Shown here: one piece after another, positions 8,601-16,945 of the stretch | How positions within the stretch are numbered: position 1 is the first letter of the stretch | Layout: each line of letters starts with the position of its first letter | NCBI GenBank assembly: GCA_020635395.1 | Contig: JACJZV010000002.1 | Coordinates: 496,001 to 560,000 of the forward strand | Direction of reading: 5' to 3' | Source of the DNA: Flavobacteriales bacterium | GTDB taxonomy: Bacteria > Bacteroidota > Bacteroidia > NS11-12g > UBA9320 | Length of the DNA stretch: 64,000 bases | Translations under genes and position numbers: made by a program | The notes under the pieces: model-generated | Seen by the model: only the letters and a program-made list of their open reading frames with translations | Told to the model about the DNA's origin: nothing | Databases searched by the model: none

Positions 8601-9464
8601 ATGGAAAACGTCATTAAACTTGTATCTCTAAAAAAGTCCCTAAAGTTTGGGATTTCTGCGATTTTCGTTTTAGGAATGTATCAGTTTGGCTTCGGTCAAT
8701 ACAATGATTACTACAGCGACCCTTACTCTGACGGAGACGATTATTATTCTTCTGAAGATTCTTACGGATCAGATTCGAGCGATTCATCTTCTTACGATGA
8801 TTATGGCTATGGTAGTGGTAATGATGATTACTCAAGTGATTACGGCTTTGGAAACAGTGGCGGTGGTGGCGGTGGCGGCTCCGACCACATAGTTGCAAAA
8901 AAAATCGAACGTCCGGAATACACCCGATTTATTCCTCCGTATGATTCTGTGCGTCAGTTAATTATATATAAAGAGGTTGTAGAGGTTAAGGATCAATTTG
9001 GAGACGAGCACGATATTGATACCATCAATTTTAGAACCCATAAATGGATGGAGGAAGAGTTTGGCAAGCAACTCAAAACCGTTGTTAAAATGGATGGCAT
9101 TAACGACAATCCTGATTTGAGCGACGAAGAGCATAAAATTGTAATTCACTCATCATTCCCTTGCGTTATAAAACCAAATGAACATGCAGAAGTAGTTTCT
9201 GGTGTGATAGAATATGATATGGAAATTCGTATTCGCTATGGAAAATACCGTTGCACCTTCTTAAATTTGGTTCATGTGGCAGATGTAAAACCAGGCGAAA
9301 AAGAAGGAGAAAGAACCTACTTTGAATACTTAATGAAGGCTAAGCAAAATGTTAAGCAAAGCGACCGATACATGATTGCTGCCGACAGAACCATACATGA
9401 AATGATGGAAGAATTGAAGAAAGTATGTCAACAAAACCCGATTCCAGAGGAAGACGAGTGGTAG
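8601..9464 (+). CDS. secreted protein with Tyr/Ser/Asp/Gly-rich region and DUF4468-like domain
   Basis: A 287-residue exported protein. Residues 1-33 hold a signal peptide (FGISAIFVLGMYQFGFGQ). Residues about 34-95 are low-complexity, almost only Tyr, Ser, Asp and Gly, and end in a run of Gly. The remaining 190 residues (IERPEYTRFIPPYDSVRQL, MEEEFGKQLKTVVKMDG, MEIRIRYGKYRCTFLNLVH) have the order of a DUF4468-type domain, a TBP-like fold common in secreted Bacteroidota proteins. That match is from memory and moderate. The acidic aromatic linker may bind cations or a glycan surface; this is inference. The function is unknown. Confidence 0.75.
   Translation: MENVIKLVSLKKSLKFGISAIFVLGMYQFGFGQYNDYYSDPYSDGDDYYSSEDSYGSDSSDSSSYDDYGYGSGNDDYSSDYGFGNSGGGGGGGSDHIVAKKIERPEYTRFIPPYDSVRQLIIYKEVVEVKDQFGDEHDIDTINFRTHKWMEEEFGKQLKTVVKMDGINDNPDLSDEEHKIVIHSSFPCVIKPNEHAEVVSGVIEYDMEIRIRYGKYRCTFLNLVHVADVKPGEKEGERTYFEYLMKAKQNVKQSDRYMIAADRTIHEMMEELKKVCQQNPIPEEDEW
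8705..8885 (+). repeat. low-complexity coding segment (Tyr/Asp/Ser/Gly)
   Basis: The stretch is built from near-repeats of GATTATTAT- and TCTTACGAT-like codon groups, then GGTGGC codons giving seven consecutive Gly. Slippage-prone DNA of this kind often varies in length between strains. It also produces spurious open frames on both strands. Confidence 0.75.
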
Positions 9465-9486
9465 GCACATAATTAAAAGTTTTTAT

Positions 9487-9524
9487 AACCCCATGCACAA
9501 ATTCAATTGGCATGGGGTTTTTTG
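9487..9524 (+). terminator. rho-independent terminator
   Basis: AACCCCATGC (9487-9496) pairs with GCATGGGGTT (9510-9519), followed by a T run. It lies 22 bases after the stop of the low-complexity secreted protein. Confidence 0.88.
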
Positions 9525-9554
9525 TTTCTTCATCTTTGAACCAAAAAAAATATC

Positions 9555-9992
9555 ATGACACAAAAAATTGGAAATAACTTAAATACCTTACTTTCATCAT
9601 ATCAGATTTTTTATCAAAACCTTAGAGGCTATCATTGGAATATTCAGGGCAAAAAATTCTTTGAGCTTCACCTAAAATTTGAAGAATATTACAACGATGT
9701 TCAGTTAAAAATTGATGAGATTGCCGAAAGAATTTTAACCTTAGAAATGATTCCATTCCATAGTTTTTCTGATTACATAGGCCATTCACTCCTCAAACCT
9801 AAAACAAACATTACCGACGGAGAAATAGCCATTATGCAAATAAGAGAACAGCTTACGGAGCTGATTAAACTTCAAAAAGATATTTTCAAATATGCCGACA
9901 AAGAAACGGACATTGCAACAAGCGATTTAATGACCAGATATATTTCTGAACAAGAAAAAACAGTTTGGATGCTTAAATCTTTTTTGAGTTAA
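9555..9992 (+). CDS. Dps-like ferritin / DNA starvation protein
   Basis: A 145-residue ferritin-like four-helix protein of the Dps family. The inter-subunit ferroxidase ligands are all present at the family spacing: His27 (GYHWNIQG), His39 (FELHLKFEE), Asp54 and Glu58 (IDEIAERI). Dps proteins form dodecamers that oxidise Fe(II) with hydrogen peroxide and store iron, protecting DNA. The N-terminus is short and lacks the Lys/Arg-rich tail used for DNA binding in some members, so iron storage and peroxide detoxification are the likelier role here. It stands alone, 3 bases from a convergent oxygenase gene. Confidence 0.93.
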   Translation: MTQKIGNNLNTLLSSYQIFYQNLRGYHWNIQGKKFFELHLKFEEYYNDVQLKIDEIAERILTLEMIPFHSFSDYIGHSLLKPKTNITDGEIAIMQIREQLTELIKLQKDIFKYADKETDIATSDLMTRYISEQEKTVWMLKSFLS

Positions 9993-9994
9993 AC

Positions 9995-10837
9995 TTATTT
10001 ATTTCTTGATTTTTTAATCATCCGATACAAAACAGGTGGCATCCAATCGGTTGCAAAATTGATAAGAGCATTGTATCTACGCATCGTTTTCTCGCTTTCT
10101 ACCCCTTTTCTATCCACAAAAATGGTGGTGTGGTCTTCAAGCCCAAAATTGATTTCTTCCGCAGGACGGCCATTGGTATAGTAATAAAGAGCCAAAGATT
10201 TTCGGCTTCTTCCCTCGGGACATTTAAGTGGATCGGGATGCCCATGATAAGAAAAATCGGTCGTGCTAAACATAGCCATTCGGTTGAAAAGAGGTAACAA
10301 TTTCTTTTCACACTTGGTCATTTCGGTGTTCCAAAGTTCAAAATGTCCACCATATTCTTCTTTCCAATCTTGGTTTAAATAGACAAGAACATTTAACCTT
10401 CTGTCCAAATTAGTAAGTTTGTGTTTATTAAAATCTGCATGCACCTTTAAGTAGCCTCCGGGTTTTATTTGGTGACATCCTCCACCTTCAAAATAAGGGT
10501 CTCCCATTAAGTTTTCAATTCCTGTTAGCTCAGATAAAAAGTTTAAAAATGGTTCAGAATTTAAGAAGTGCATAAATACTTTGGTGGCTTTGCCAAAACG
10601 TTGCTCCCCTCTTGATGCAAGTTTTATTTCGTTGGGCGTACTATATTTTATATCTCCCGAGGCTCCCATCTCCGGAAATTCGCTCAAAACCAGCTCTAAA
10701 AATTCTTTATTAAAAAAATCATCGAAATAAATATTCGGAAATGGGCTGCCCGTTTTGTAATCGTTTTTGTAATGTGTAGCCAGCCCTATCAGCTCATCAT
10801 ACTCAATATCAAGAACCTTATAATCTCCTATAAACAT
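9995..10837 (-). CDS. 2-oxoglutarate/Fe(II)-dependent oxygenase (prolyl-4-hydroxylase type)
   Basis: A 280-residue cytoplasmic protein with the double-stranded beta-helix core of 2OG oxygenases. GGCHQIKPGGYLKVHADFN carries the iron pair His133 and Asp135, LNVLVYLNQDWKEEYGGHFELW is the next strand set, the second His is at 198 or 200 in FSYHGHPDPL, and the 2OG-binding Arg is in GRSRKSLALYYY (Arg210 or 212). The RLNVLVYLN and GGHFELW wording is typical of the prolyl-4-hydroxylase-like superfamily. The substrate is unknown; bacterial members hydroxylate protein prolines or small molecules. No operon partner is evident, since the next gene is divergent. Confidence 0.9.
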   Translation of the reverse strand: MFIGDYKVLDIEYDELIGLATHYKNDYKTGSPFPNIYFDDFFNKEFLELVLSEFPEMGASGDIKYSTPNEIKLASRGEQRFGKATKVFMHFLNSEPFLNFLSELTGIENLMGDPYFEGGGCHQIKPGGYLKVHADFNKHKLTNLDRRLNVLVYLNQDWKEEYGGHFELWNTEMTKCEKKLLPLFNRMAMFSTTDFSYHGHPDPLKCPEGRSRKSLALYYYTNGRPAEEINFGLEDHTTIFVDRKGVESEKTMRRYNALINFATDWMPPVLYRMIKKSRNK

Positions 10838-10896
10838 ATCTTTACTTTAAGGTGTAAAAAAAACAAATATTTTTGTGACCACAAAGAACGGTGAAT

Positions 10897-13800
10897 ATGA
10901 TAAATTATAAATTCTGGAATAACCTCATTGGATGGGCAAGTTTTGCCATTGCATTGGTGGTTTACAGTTTAACAGTAGAATCGAATGTTCCGCTATGGGA
11001 CTGCGGTGAGTTTATTTCTGCCGCTTACACATTGCAAGTTGTTCACCCGCCGGGTGCACCATTATTTTTGATGTTGGGTCGTCTTTTCTCCCTTTTTTCG
11101 TTTGGAGATGCCCACAATGTGGCGTTTATGGTTAACATGATGTCCGTTGTGGCAAGTGCATTAACAGTGGCCATAACCTTTTGGATAACAACTCATTTTG
11201 CTTTAAAAATACTTGGCATTAGTGTTGAAAAACCTGAAGTATCAACCGATAATGCAATTATCGTTTTTGGGTCGGGCATGATAGCCGCTTTGGCCTTAAC
11301 CTTTATGGATTCCTTTTGGTTTAGTGCGGTAGAGGCCGAGGTATATGCAGCTTCGTCTTTATTTACGGCATTATCCTTTTGGGGAATTTTAAAATGGGAA
11401 TCGAACAGACTTAAACCCAAATCCAACCAATGGATTGTTTTTATAGCCTATACCATTGGTTTGGCTATTGGTATTCACTTGTTGAACTTATTGGTAATTC
11501 CGGCTGTGGTTTTATATTATTTCCTTATTGAGTATGACACAACAAGCACAAATATTCTCAAAGCCGCCGCAATTGGTATGGGTGCATTGGCTGTTACCAA
11601 CTGGATTATTATTCCCGGCTTACCCTGGCTAAACGGTCGTTTTGACCTCTTGTTCGTAAACTCTTTTGGATTGCCATATCACACAGGAGAGTTTTTCTCA
11701 TTAGCTTTAGTAATTTGGGGAATTGTATGGGCTATTCGATATAGCATTCGTAAAAATATGCCGCTATTAAACTTGGGTCTGCTGTGCATTACATTTATTT
11801 TAATAGGTTTTAGCAGCTACACCATGATTCCGGTAAGGGCAACGGCAGAACCTGCCATTAATATGAACGCTCCAAAAAACCCGATAACCCTAACCAGCTA
11901 TATTAAACGGGAGCAATATGGCGACAGACCATTATTTAATGGTCCGTACTATTATGCAACTTCGGCAGATTTAATAGACGTAAATAAAGGTGCTGCCACC
12001 TACAGAATGGGCGATGATAAATACGAACGTACTGGAAATAGATATGATTACGAATGGTCTCCTGAGGTAACCACCATGCTACCGCGTATGGGCGACCAAA
12101 GCGAGAAAAAGCAAGGATATAAATATTGGTATGACGAAGTTGTTAATTCAAGTGGAAAGGTAGAAAAACCACCCATGCGTAAAAACCTCGGCTTTATGTT
12201 CAAATACCAAATTGGTCACATGTATTGGAGATATTTTTGGTGGAATTTTGCTGGAAGACAAAGCAATCAACAAAACGTTGATAAGAACATTTTGGAAGGA
12301 AACTGGCTTAGTGGGGTTAATTTTATTGATGAGATGCGTTTAGGCAATCAAAGAGATTTGCCCCCATCCATGACCAACAACAAAGCACGGAATAAATACT
12401 ACTTTATACCCTTTTTGCTTGGCGTTATCGGCATTTTTGTACAATTTAAAAAGCAGAAAAAAGATGCATGGGTAGTAACAGCCTTGTTCATATTTACCGG
12501 TATAATGATTGTAATTTACCTCAACCAGCCTCCCCTCGAGCCGAGGGAAAGAGATTATACAAACGTTGGTTCATATCAAACATTCTGTATATGGATAGGC
12601 TTGGGTGTGTTGGGTATTGCCGATTTCTTGCGAAGAAAAGTAAAACTTAATTTGAGACTTGCCGGAGTATTAGCCTTTGTCCTTGCCTTTTCTGGACCCT
12701 ATTTGATGGGGCAGCAAAACTGGGATGACCACGACCGCTCTGGAAGAGAAATGGCATTGAGTTTTGCAAAAAACTACCTGAACTCATGTGAGGAAAACGC
12801 TATTTTATTTACAGCAGGTGACAATGACACTTATCCGCTTTGGTATGCACAAAACGTCGAAGGTTTTAGAACAGATGTCAGGGTTATAAATCTTGCATTG
12901 CTAAGTGCCGAATACTACGCACAAGCCCTTACAAAACAATATTATGGCTCTGCACCGCTACCAATGTCTGTCATTCCTAAAGACAAGCTGATGGATGGAA
13001 CTAGAGACCGTCTTGATTATGTCGATATGGGTAAGAAATTTAATCCAAATGAAGGATATAACTTGTATGATGTAATCCAATTTATGACAAGTGACGACCC
13101 GCAAGCACAAGTTGGTTTAAGGGATGGTTCACGGTCAAACTACATTCCGGTTAAAAAGGTGGTTATTCCGGTTGATAAAGCAGCCGTGCTTAGCTCAAAA
13201 ACGCTTAGCGAAAAAGACTCAACCATTGTTGAATTTCTTCAATTTGAGATGCAAGACCATATCTACAAAGGTAGCCTCATTATGCTTGACATTATTGCTA
13301 CCAATGCCAAAGAAGGTTGGAAACGACCTATTTATTTCTCTTCGCCAAGAGAAAGTGATACTTACGTAAATATGAGTCCTTATTTGAGAACCGACGGGTT
13401 AGTGTATCGACTTGTGCCAAGAACTCCTACACGAGAAGAGTATCTGAACCAGATGATGGTTAATGAAAATGAACTTTACGACAAACTCATGAACAAATAT
13501 GTATGGGGAGGTTTAGAAAAAGGTAAAACTTTCTTGGATGATAAATCTTCAACAGTTCCTTATATGACAAGGAATTTATTTGGAAACTTAGCTTCCTATT
13601 TTGTTGAGAAAGGCGACAACAAAAAGGCAATAGATTTAATTCTCAAATCGTTGGAAGTTTATCCGGAAAGCATTTTGCCGCTTGATATTGATGAAAGACG
13701 CCATTATGCCGACATATTGCGAAGAGCAGGTGAGACCGAAACCTCTAAAAAGCTGATGGAACAATGCATTACACAAATGCAGGGAGAGGTTAAATACTAC

Positions 13801-13980
13801 AACATTCTTAAAAAAGATCAACGAAACAAGTCTTTAGCCGTTCAAATGCTGACAAACGACAATCCGCGAATGCCAGGAATGAAGAAATATGCTGAAAACT
13901 GCAGAATTACGGCTCAAAAAGCCTTTGGCGATTCCACTATGGTAAATCAAATTCGAGCCATTGAGTCACTAATTAATTAA
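10897..13980 (+). CDS. DUF2723 membrane glycosyltransferase (PMT-like)
   Basis: A 1027-residue integral membrane protein. The N-terminal half carries the DUF2723 signature (YSLTVESNVPLWDCGEFI, VHPPGAPLFLMLGRL) within about ten transmembrane helices. The acidic residues of LWDCGEF correspond to the catalytic loop of GT-C enzymes. The C-terminal 450 residues are soluble (LFTAGDNDTYPLWYAQ) and end in TPR-like helices. In Bacteroidota, DUF2723 proteins are linked to protein O-glycosylation of secreted and surface proteins. A GTG two codons upstream (10891) is an alternative start; ATG is preferred. A terminator follows directly. Confidence 0.9.
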   Translation: MINYKFWNNLIGWASFAIALVVYSLTVESNVPLWDCGEFISAAYTLQVVHPPGAPLFLMLGRLFSLFSFGDAHNVAFMVNMMSVVASALTVAITFWITTHFALKILGISVEKPEVSTDNAIIVFGSGMIAALALTFMDSFWFSAVEAEVYAASSLFTALSFWGILKWESNRLKPKSNQWIVFIAYTIGLAIGIHLLNLLVIPAVVLYYFLIEYDTTSTNILKAAAIGMGALAVTNWIIIPGLPWLNGRFDLLFVNSFGLPYHTGEFFSLALVIWGIVWAIRYSIRKNMPLLNLGLLCITFILIGFSSYTMIPVRATAEPAINMNAPKNPITLTSYIKREQYGDRPLFNGPYYYATSADLIDVNKGAATYRMGDDKYERTGNRYDYEWSPEVTTMLPRMGDQSEKKQGYKYWYDEVVNSSGKVEKPPMRKNLGFMFKYQIGHMYWRYFWWNFAGRQSNQQNVDKNILEGNWLSGVNFIDEMRLGNQRDLPPSMTNNKARNKYYFIPFLLGVIGIFVQFKKQKKDAWVVTALFIFTGIMIVIYLNQPPLEPRERDYTNVGSYQTFCIWIGLGVLGIADFLRRKVKLNLRLAGVLAFVLAFSGPYLMGQQNWDDHDRSGREMALSFAKNYLNSCEENAILFTAGDNDTYPLWYAQNVEGFRTDVRVINLALLSAEYYAQALTKQYYGSAPLPMSVIPKDKLMDGTRDRLDYVDMGKKFNPNEGYNLYDVIQFMTSDDPQAQVGLRDGSRSNYIPVKKVVIPVDKAAVLSSKTLSEKDSTIVEFLQFEMQDHIYKGSLIMLDIIATNAKEGWKRPIYFSSPRESDTYVNMSPYLRTDGLVYRLVPRTPTREEYLNQMMVNENELYDKLMNKYVWGGLEKGKTFLDDKSSTVPYMTRNLFGNLASYFVEKGDNKKAIDLILKSLEVYPESILPLDIDERRHYADILRRAGETETSKKLMEQCITQMQGEVKYYNILKKDQRNKSLAVQMLTNDNPRMPGMKKYAENCRITAQKAFGDSTMVNQIRAIESLIN

Positions 13981-13994
13981 AACTGAAAACAAAC

Positions 13995-14026
13995 GCCCCG
14001 AGGATTAATACTCTCGGGGCTTTTTT
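13995..14026 (+). terminator. rho-independent terminator
   Basis: GCCCCGAG (13995-14002) pairs with CTCGGGGC (14013-14020), then six T. It separates the DUF2723 gene from rlmB, whose ATG follows after only 6 more bases. Confidence 0.92.
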
Positions 14027-14032
14027 ATTTTT

Positions 14033-14770
14033 ATGAAACATTCGCACGCAGACAAACAATTGGTTTATGGCATTCAGCCCATGTTTGAAGCCATTGCCGC
14101 AAACAAAGAGTTTGAGAGAATATATATTGTTAAAGAACAAAAAAACGACCAATTAAATGAGCTAAACAAACTAATCAGAGAAAAACGGTTGCCCGTTCAC
14201 CACGTACCGATTCACAAATTGAATAAACTTACCCGAGGTAACCATCAAGGAATTGTGGCATTTTTATCGGTTATTCCCAATGTGAGTATCAACGAAATAG
14301 TGACCCGTACCTTTGAAAATGGTGAAGACCCAAAAATTCTGGTATTGGATGGCATAACGGATGTTCGAAATTTTGGAGCTTTGAGCCGTTCTGCTCTTGC
14401 CTTCGGTTTTCATGCCATAGTTGCACCACATAAAGGTTCTGCACTCATTCATCAAGATGCAGTAAAAGCTTCGGCCGGAGCGTTAATGAAAATTCCGGTT
14501 GCTCGGGTTTTCAGCCTGTATCACACGCTCGAAGAAATGAAAAATATGGGTATTCAAATTGTTGGTATAACGGAAAAAGGTCAAAAAAATATTGACCAAG
14601 TTGAAAAATCTGGCCCCATGGCCCTTGTGCTTGGAAACGAAGAAACTGGCATAGATTATAGAAATTTAGAAATGTGTGATCAAAGTTGTTTTATCCAAAT
14701 TTCTCCTCAAATAGATTCGCTAAATGTATCGGTGGCCGGAGCTATTGCTATGTACGAAATGTCGAAATAA
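14033..14770 (+). CDS. rlmB: 23S rRNA (guanosine-2'-O-)-methyltransferase RlmB
   Basis: A 245-residue SPOUT-family RNA 2'-O-ribose methyltransferase. The N-terminal substrate-binding domain starts QLVYGIQPMFEAI and contains the RGNHQGIVAF strand. The SPOUT domain has LDGITDVRNFGALSRSA (motif 1), VLGNEETGIDYRN (motif 2, start of the trefoil knot) and ISPQIDSLNVSVAGAIAMYE (motif 3). RlmB methylates G2251 in the ribosomal P loop, and this family wording fits RlmB better than tRNA-specific TrmH. It is preceded by the terminator of the upstream gene, so its own promoter must lie within the end of that gene or be absent. Confidence 0.93.
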   Translation: MKHSHADKQLVYGIQPMFEAIAANKEFERIYIVKEQKNDQLNELNKLIREKRLPVHHVPIHKLNKLTRGNHQGIVAFLSVIPNVSINEIVTRTFENGEDPKILVLDGITDVRNFGALSRSALAFGFHAIVAPHKGSALIHQDAVKASAGALMKIPVARVFSLYHTLEEMKNMGIQIVGITEKGQKNIDQVEKSGPMALVLGNEETGIDYRNLEMCDQSCFIQISPQIDSLNVSVAGAIAMYEMSK

Positions 14771-14960
14771 TTGGTTTTTCTTCCTTTTTATAGGCAAGCC
14801 AAAATAATTGAGGATTAGAATTATTTCAAAAATTAACTACACAACCATCTGCTAATCACTCGAATAAGCCCAAATTAAAAGGCAACAATAAATTGCTTGA
14901 TTTATTCGTATTAAAAAATAAATTCGCGAAATATTTAAAGACACATAATTTAATATAACT

Positions 14961-15182
14961 ATGTATTGGACACTTGAATTAGCTTCGTATTTAGATGATG
15001 CCCCATGGCCGGCATCAAAAGACGAATTGATTGACTACGCTATTCGTTCCGGAGCACCTCTTGAAGTAGTTGAAAATTTACAAGAGTTGGAAGACGACGG
15101 AGAGGCTTTCGAATCCATTGATGAGGTTTGGAGTGAATATCCAACCACTGAAGATTACTTCTTTAACGAGGACGAGCTTTAA
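14961..15182 (+). CDS. small acidic DUF2795-family protein
   Basis: A 73-residue, strongly acidic protein (YLDDAPWPASKDELIDYAIRSGAPLEVVENL). The pattern of a Pro-Ala-tryptophan segment followed by DELIDYA and APxEVVENL is the DUF2795 signature, a helical family of unknown role. The C-terminal third (EYPTTEDYFFNEDEL) is nearly all acidic or aromatic. It is flanked upstream by 190 bases with no gene and downstream by its own terminator, so it is a single-gene transcript. No enzyme motif is visible. Confidence 0.88.
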   Translation: MYWTLELASYLDDAPWPASKDELIDYAIRSGAPLEVVENLQELEDDGEAFESIDEVWSEYPTTEDYFFNEDEL

Positions 15183-15206
15183 GAACTTTCTAAAAAATTA
15201 TAACAC

Positions 15207-15235
15207 AGCCGAACCCAAACGTTCGGCTTTTTTAT
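15207..15235. terminator. rho-independent terminator, shared by convergent genes
   Basis: AGCCGAAC (15207-15214) pairs with GTTCGGCT (15221-15228) across a 6-base loop, then a T run. It ends the DUF2795 gene and overlaps the 3' end of the convergent hydrolase. Confidence 0.9.
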
Positions 15236-16050
15236 TTTACAAAATCTACAACCTTGTTAATTACATCCTGGCTTCGCAGGCCATTGTTATGGCCATATCC
15301 CTTTGTTATAAACAATTCCGAATTTACCAATTGGTTTAGTTCGTATCCATGGCTAACCGGAACTTGTTTGTCCGACTCATCAGCTATAATGAGCAACTCC
15401 GGCAAATTTTTAACATCCAAAATTCGATCGGCAATGGAAAAATGCTGAAATGATGTATTGAATCTTTCTGCCAAAATCCTCATCATTTCCTCTTTTGTTC
15501 TATTTCCTGCACCAATTTGTTTAATAAATTCATCCATAATTTGTTCGGCATGTATGGAGCAATTGGAAAGTACCAATTTCGGAATTTTAACATCAAGTTC
15601 GGCAAGAGCTAACACGGTGGCCAAACCACCTAACGAATGTGCTACTATGGCTCGAACAATAACGTATTCCTCAATCAAAAATTCAATCATTTCCTTAAAC
15701 TCCAAAACATTCGTTTGTTTTCCTAATGATTGAACATGAGCTGGAAAATCAGGAATAACCACAGTATATCCCAGATTTACCAATGGCTTGACGAACTGTG
15801 CAAAATGTAGCCCTTTGCTTCCCCAACCATGAGCAAAAATAATGGCCGGCCCCTTGCCCCAAACCGTGTAGTAACAGGTTTTTTTGTTTATGAAGACATG
15901 GTCTTCTTTTCCTAATTCTTTTATTTCCAGCTCAGCGGGTCTAATTTTTGCCTTATACGGTTTTAAAAAAAAGTAGATGCCAAACTTGCCTGACAAACTT
16001 GGACTAAACTTTTCCAAAAGTGCAAAAATTAATTTTATTACAGATTGCAT
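15232..16050 (-). CDS. alpha/beta hydrolase
   Basis: A serine hydrolase of the alpha/beta fold. Visible elements, numbered from the ATG at 16050, are the oxyanion region FAHGWGSKG, nucleophile elbow AHSLGG with Ser139, acidic residues in IADESDKQVP, and the catalytic His in KGYGHNNGL. A TTG four codons upstream could start translation too. The N-terminal 40 residues are amphipathic and basic (KLIFALLEKFS, FFLKPYKAK) and may associate with the membrane. It follows another alpha/beta hydrolase gene 19 bases away in the same direction, so the two are probably co-transcribed. Substrates are unknown. Confidence 0.87.
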   Translation of the reverse strand: MQSVIKLIFALLEKFSPSLSGKFGIYFFLKPYKAKIRPAELEIKELGKEDHVFINKKTCYYTVWGKGPAIIFAHGWGSKGLHFAQFVKPLVNLGYTVVIPDFPAHVQSLGKQTNVLEFKEMIEFLIEEYVIVRAIVAHSLGGLATVLALAELDVKIPKLVLSNCSIHAEQIMDEFIKQIGAGNRTKEEMMRILAERFNTSFQHFSIADRILDVKNLPELLIIADESDKQVPVSHGYELNQLVNSELFITKGYGHNNGLRSQDVINKVVDFVK

Positions 16051-16069
16051 AATAATGAGCAAAGTTGCA

Positions 16070-16888
16070 CTATTTCCGATAGTTCTCCATCAAAATTCTG
16101 GCTATTAGTTTATCCGTTTCCGCATCTAAAAGTTTATGACCCTTATTAATTAAACATAAAACCGAGTTGGGCAAAACTTGATGAAATTTTTGAGCATATC
16201 TATAAGAAATCACGCTATCATTTTTCCCATAAATCATAATTGTTCTGATTTTGTTTCTGAGCAGTGAGTCCAGCGATTTCTTGCTACCTGGGGCTATTCG
16301 GGCAGTGCTTGACCATCTCAAAAACAATTTTTCTCTTTTCGCTTTTGTGTCGATGGTTGACAAATAAAATTTCATGGCCTTTGTTTTTATCATTCCAATT
16401 TTTCCGGCAAACTTAACGGTGGCCAACATCCACCCGGGAAATAAAACAAACGATTTAAAAAGCCATCTTCCAATGTTGGTTTTGGTTATAAAATTAAAGG
16501 CCGGTTTTGGTTTTAGTCCGTCTGCCGCTATTAGCCATACTGCGTTTATTTTTTGTGGAAAAGCCACGGCAAAACCTAAAGCATAATTACCACCAATGCT
16601 GTAGCCCAATAAACTCAAACGTGCACTTGAACCAATCTCTAACAAAAAACTTTGCATCAAATTTCCTAAAAGTTCGGGTGACAGTTTTTCGGTTTCATTC
16701 CATTGGGTTTTTCCTTGATAAGGCAAATCAATCGAAATCATTCTATATCTTTTACCCAATGAGGGTTGCAACACATTAAAAACAGTCGAATCTTGCCCAT
16801 ACCCATGAAAACAAATCAATGTTTCGACCCCGTTACCAAATTCTTGATAGTTTATCACCGATTGTCTCCAATAAAACTGCTTTTCCAC
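16070..16888 (-). CDS. alpha/beta hydrolase
   Basis: A 272-residue alpha/beta hydrolase starting with GTG; no in-frame ATG exists before residue 50. It has the oxyanion segment CFHGYGQD, nucleophile elbow GYSIGG with Ser97, an acid in IYGKNDSVISY and His in INKGHKLLD, so the Ser-Asp-His triad is complete. The lid region is basic and helical. It is unrelated in detail to the hydrolase gene that follows it, but shares the fold and direction. Its 5' end abuts the divergent carB promoter, leaving only 57 bases for both control regions. Confidence 0.87.
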   Translation of the reverse strand: MEKQFYWRQSVINYQEFGNGVETLICFHGYGQDSTVFNVLQPSLGKRYRMISIDLPYQGKTQWNETEKLSPELLGNLMQSFLLEIGSSARLSLLGYSIGGNYALGFAVAFPQKINAVWLIAADGLKPKPAFNFITKTNIGRWLFKSFVLFPGWMLATVKFAGKIGMIKTKAMKFYLSTIDTKAKREKLFLRWSSTARIAPGSKKSLDSLLRNKIRTIMIYGKNDSVISYRYAQKFHQVLPNSVLCLINKGHKLLDAETDKLIARILMENYRK

Positions 16889-16894
16889 AATTTC

Positions 16895-16924
16895 TTTGCT
16901 TAGGGTTTTAAAATCTTAATTTTG
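16895..16924 (+). promoter_or_regulatory. carB promoter with -33 TTTG and -7 TAATTTTG
   Basis: TTTG at 16895-16898 and TAATTTTG at 16917-16924 are separated by 18 bases, close to the spacing reported for Bacteroidota sigma-A promoters. The -7 ends 21 bases before the carB ATG. It is the only site in the window where I see both elements well placed. Confidence 0.6.
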
Positions 16925-16945
16925 CCGAATTTGAAATAAAATCTG

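Noticed and set aside
8614..8898. Antisense and shifted open frames over the low-complexity region
   Set aside because: Repetitive codons keep all frames open; the products are His/Arg- or Thr/Ile-only strings with no signal or domain.
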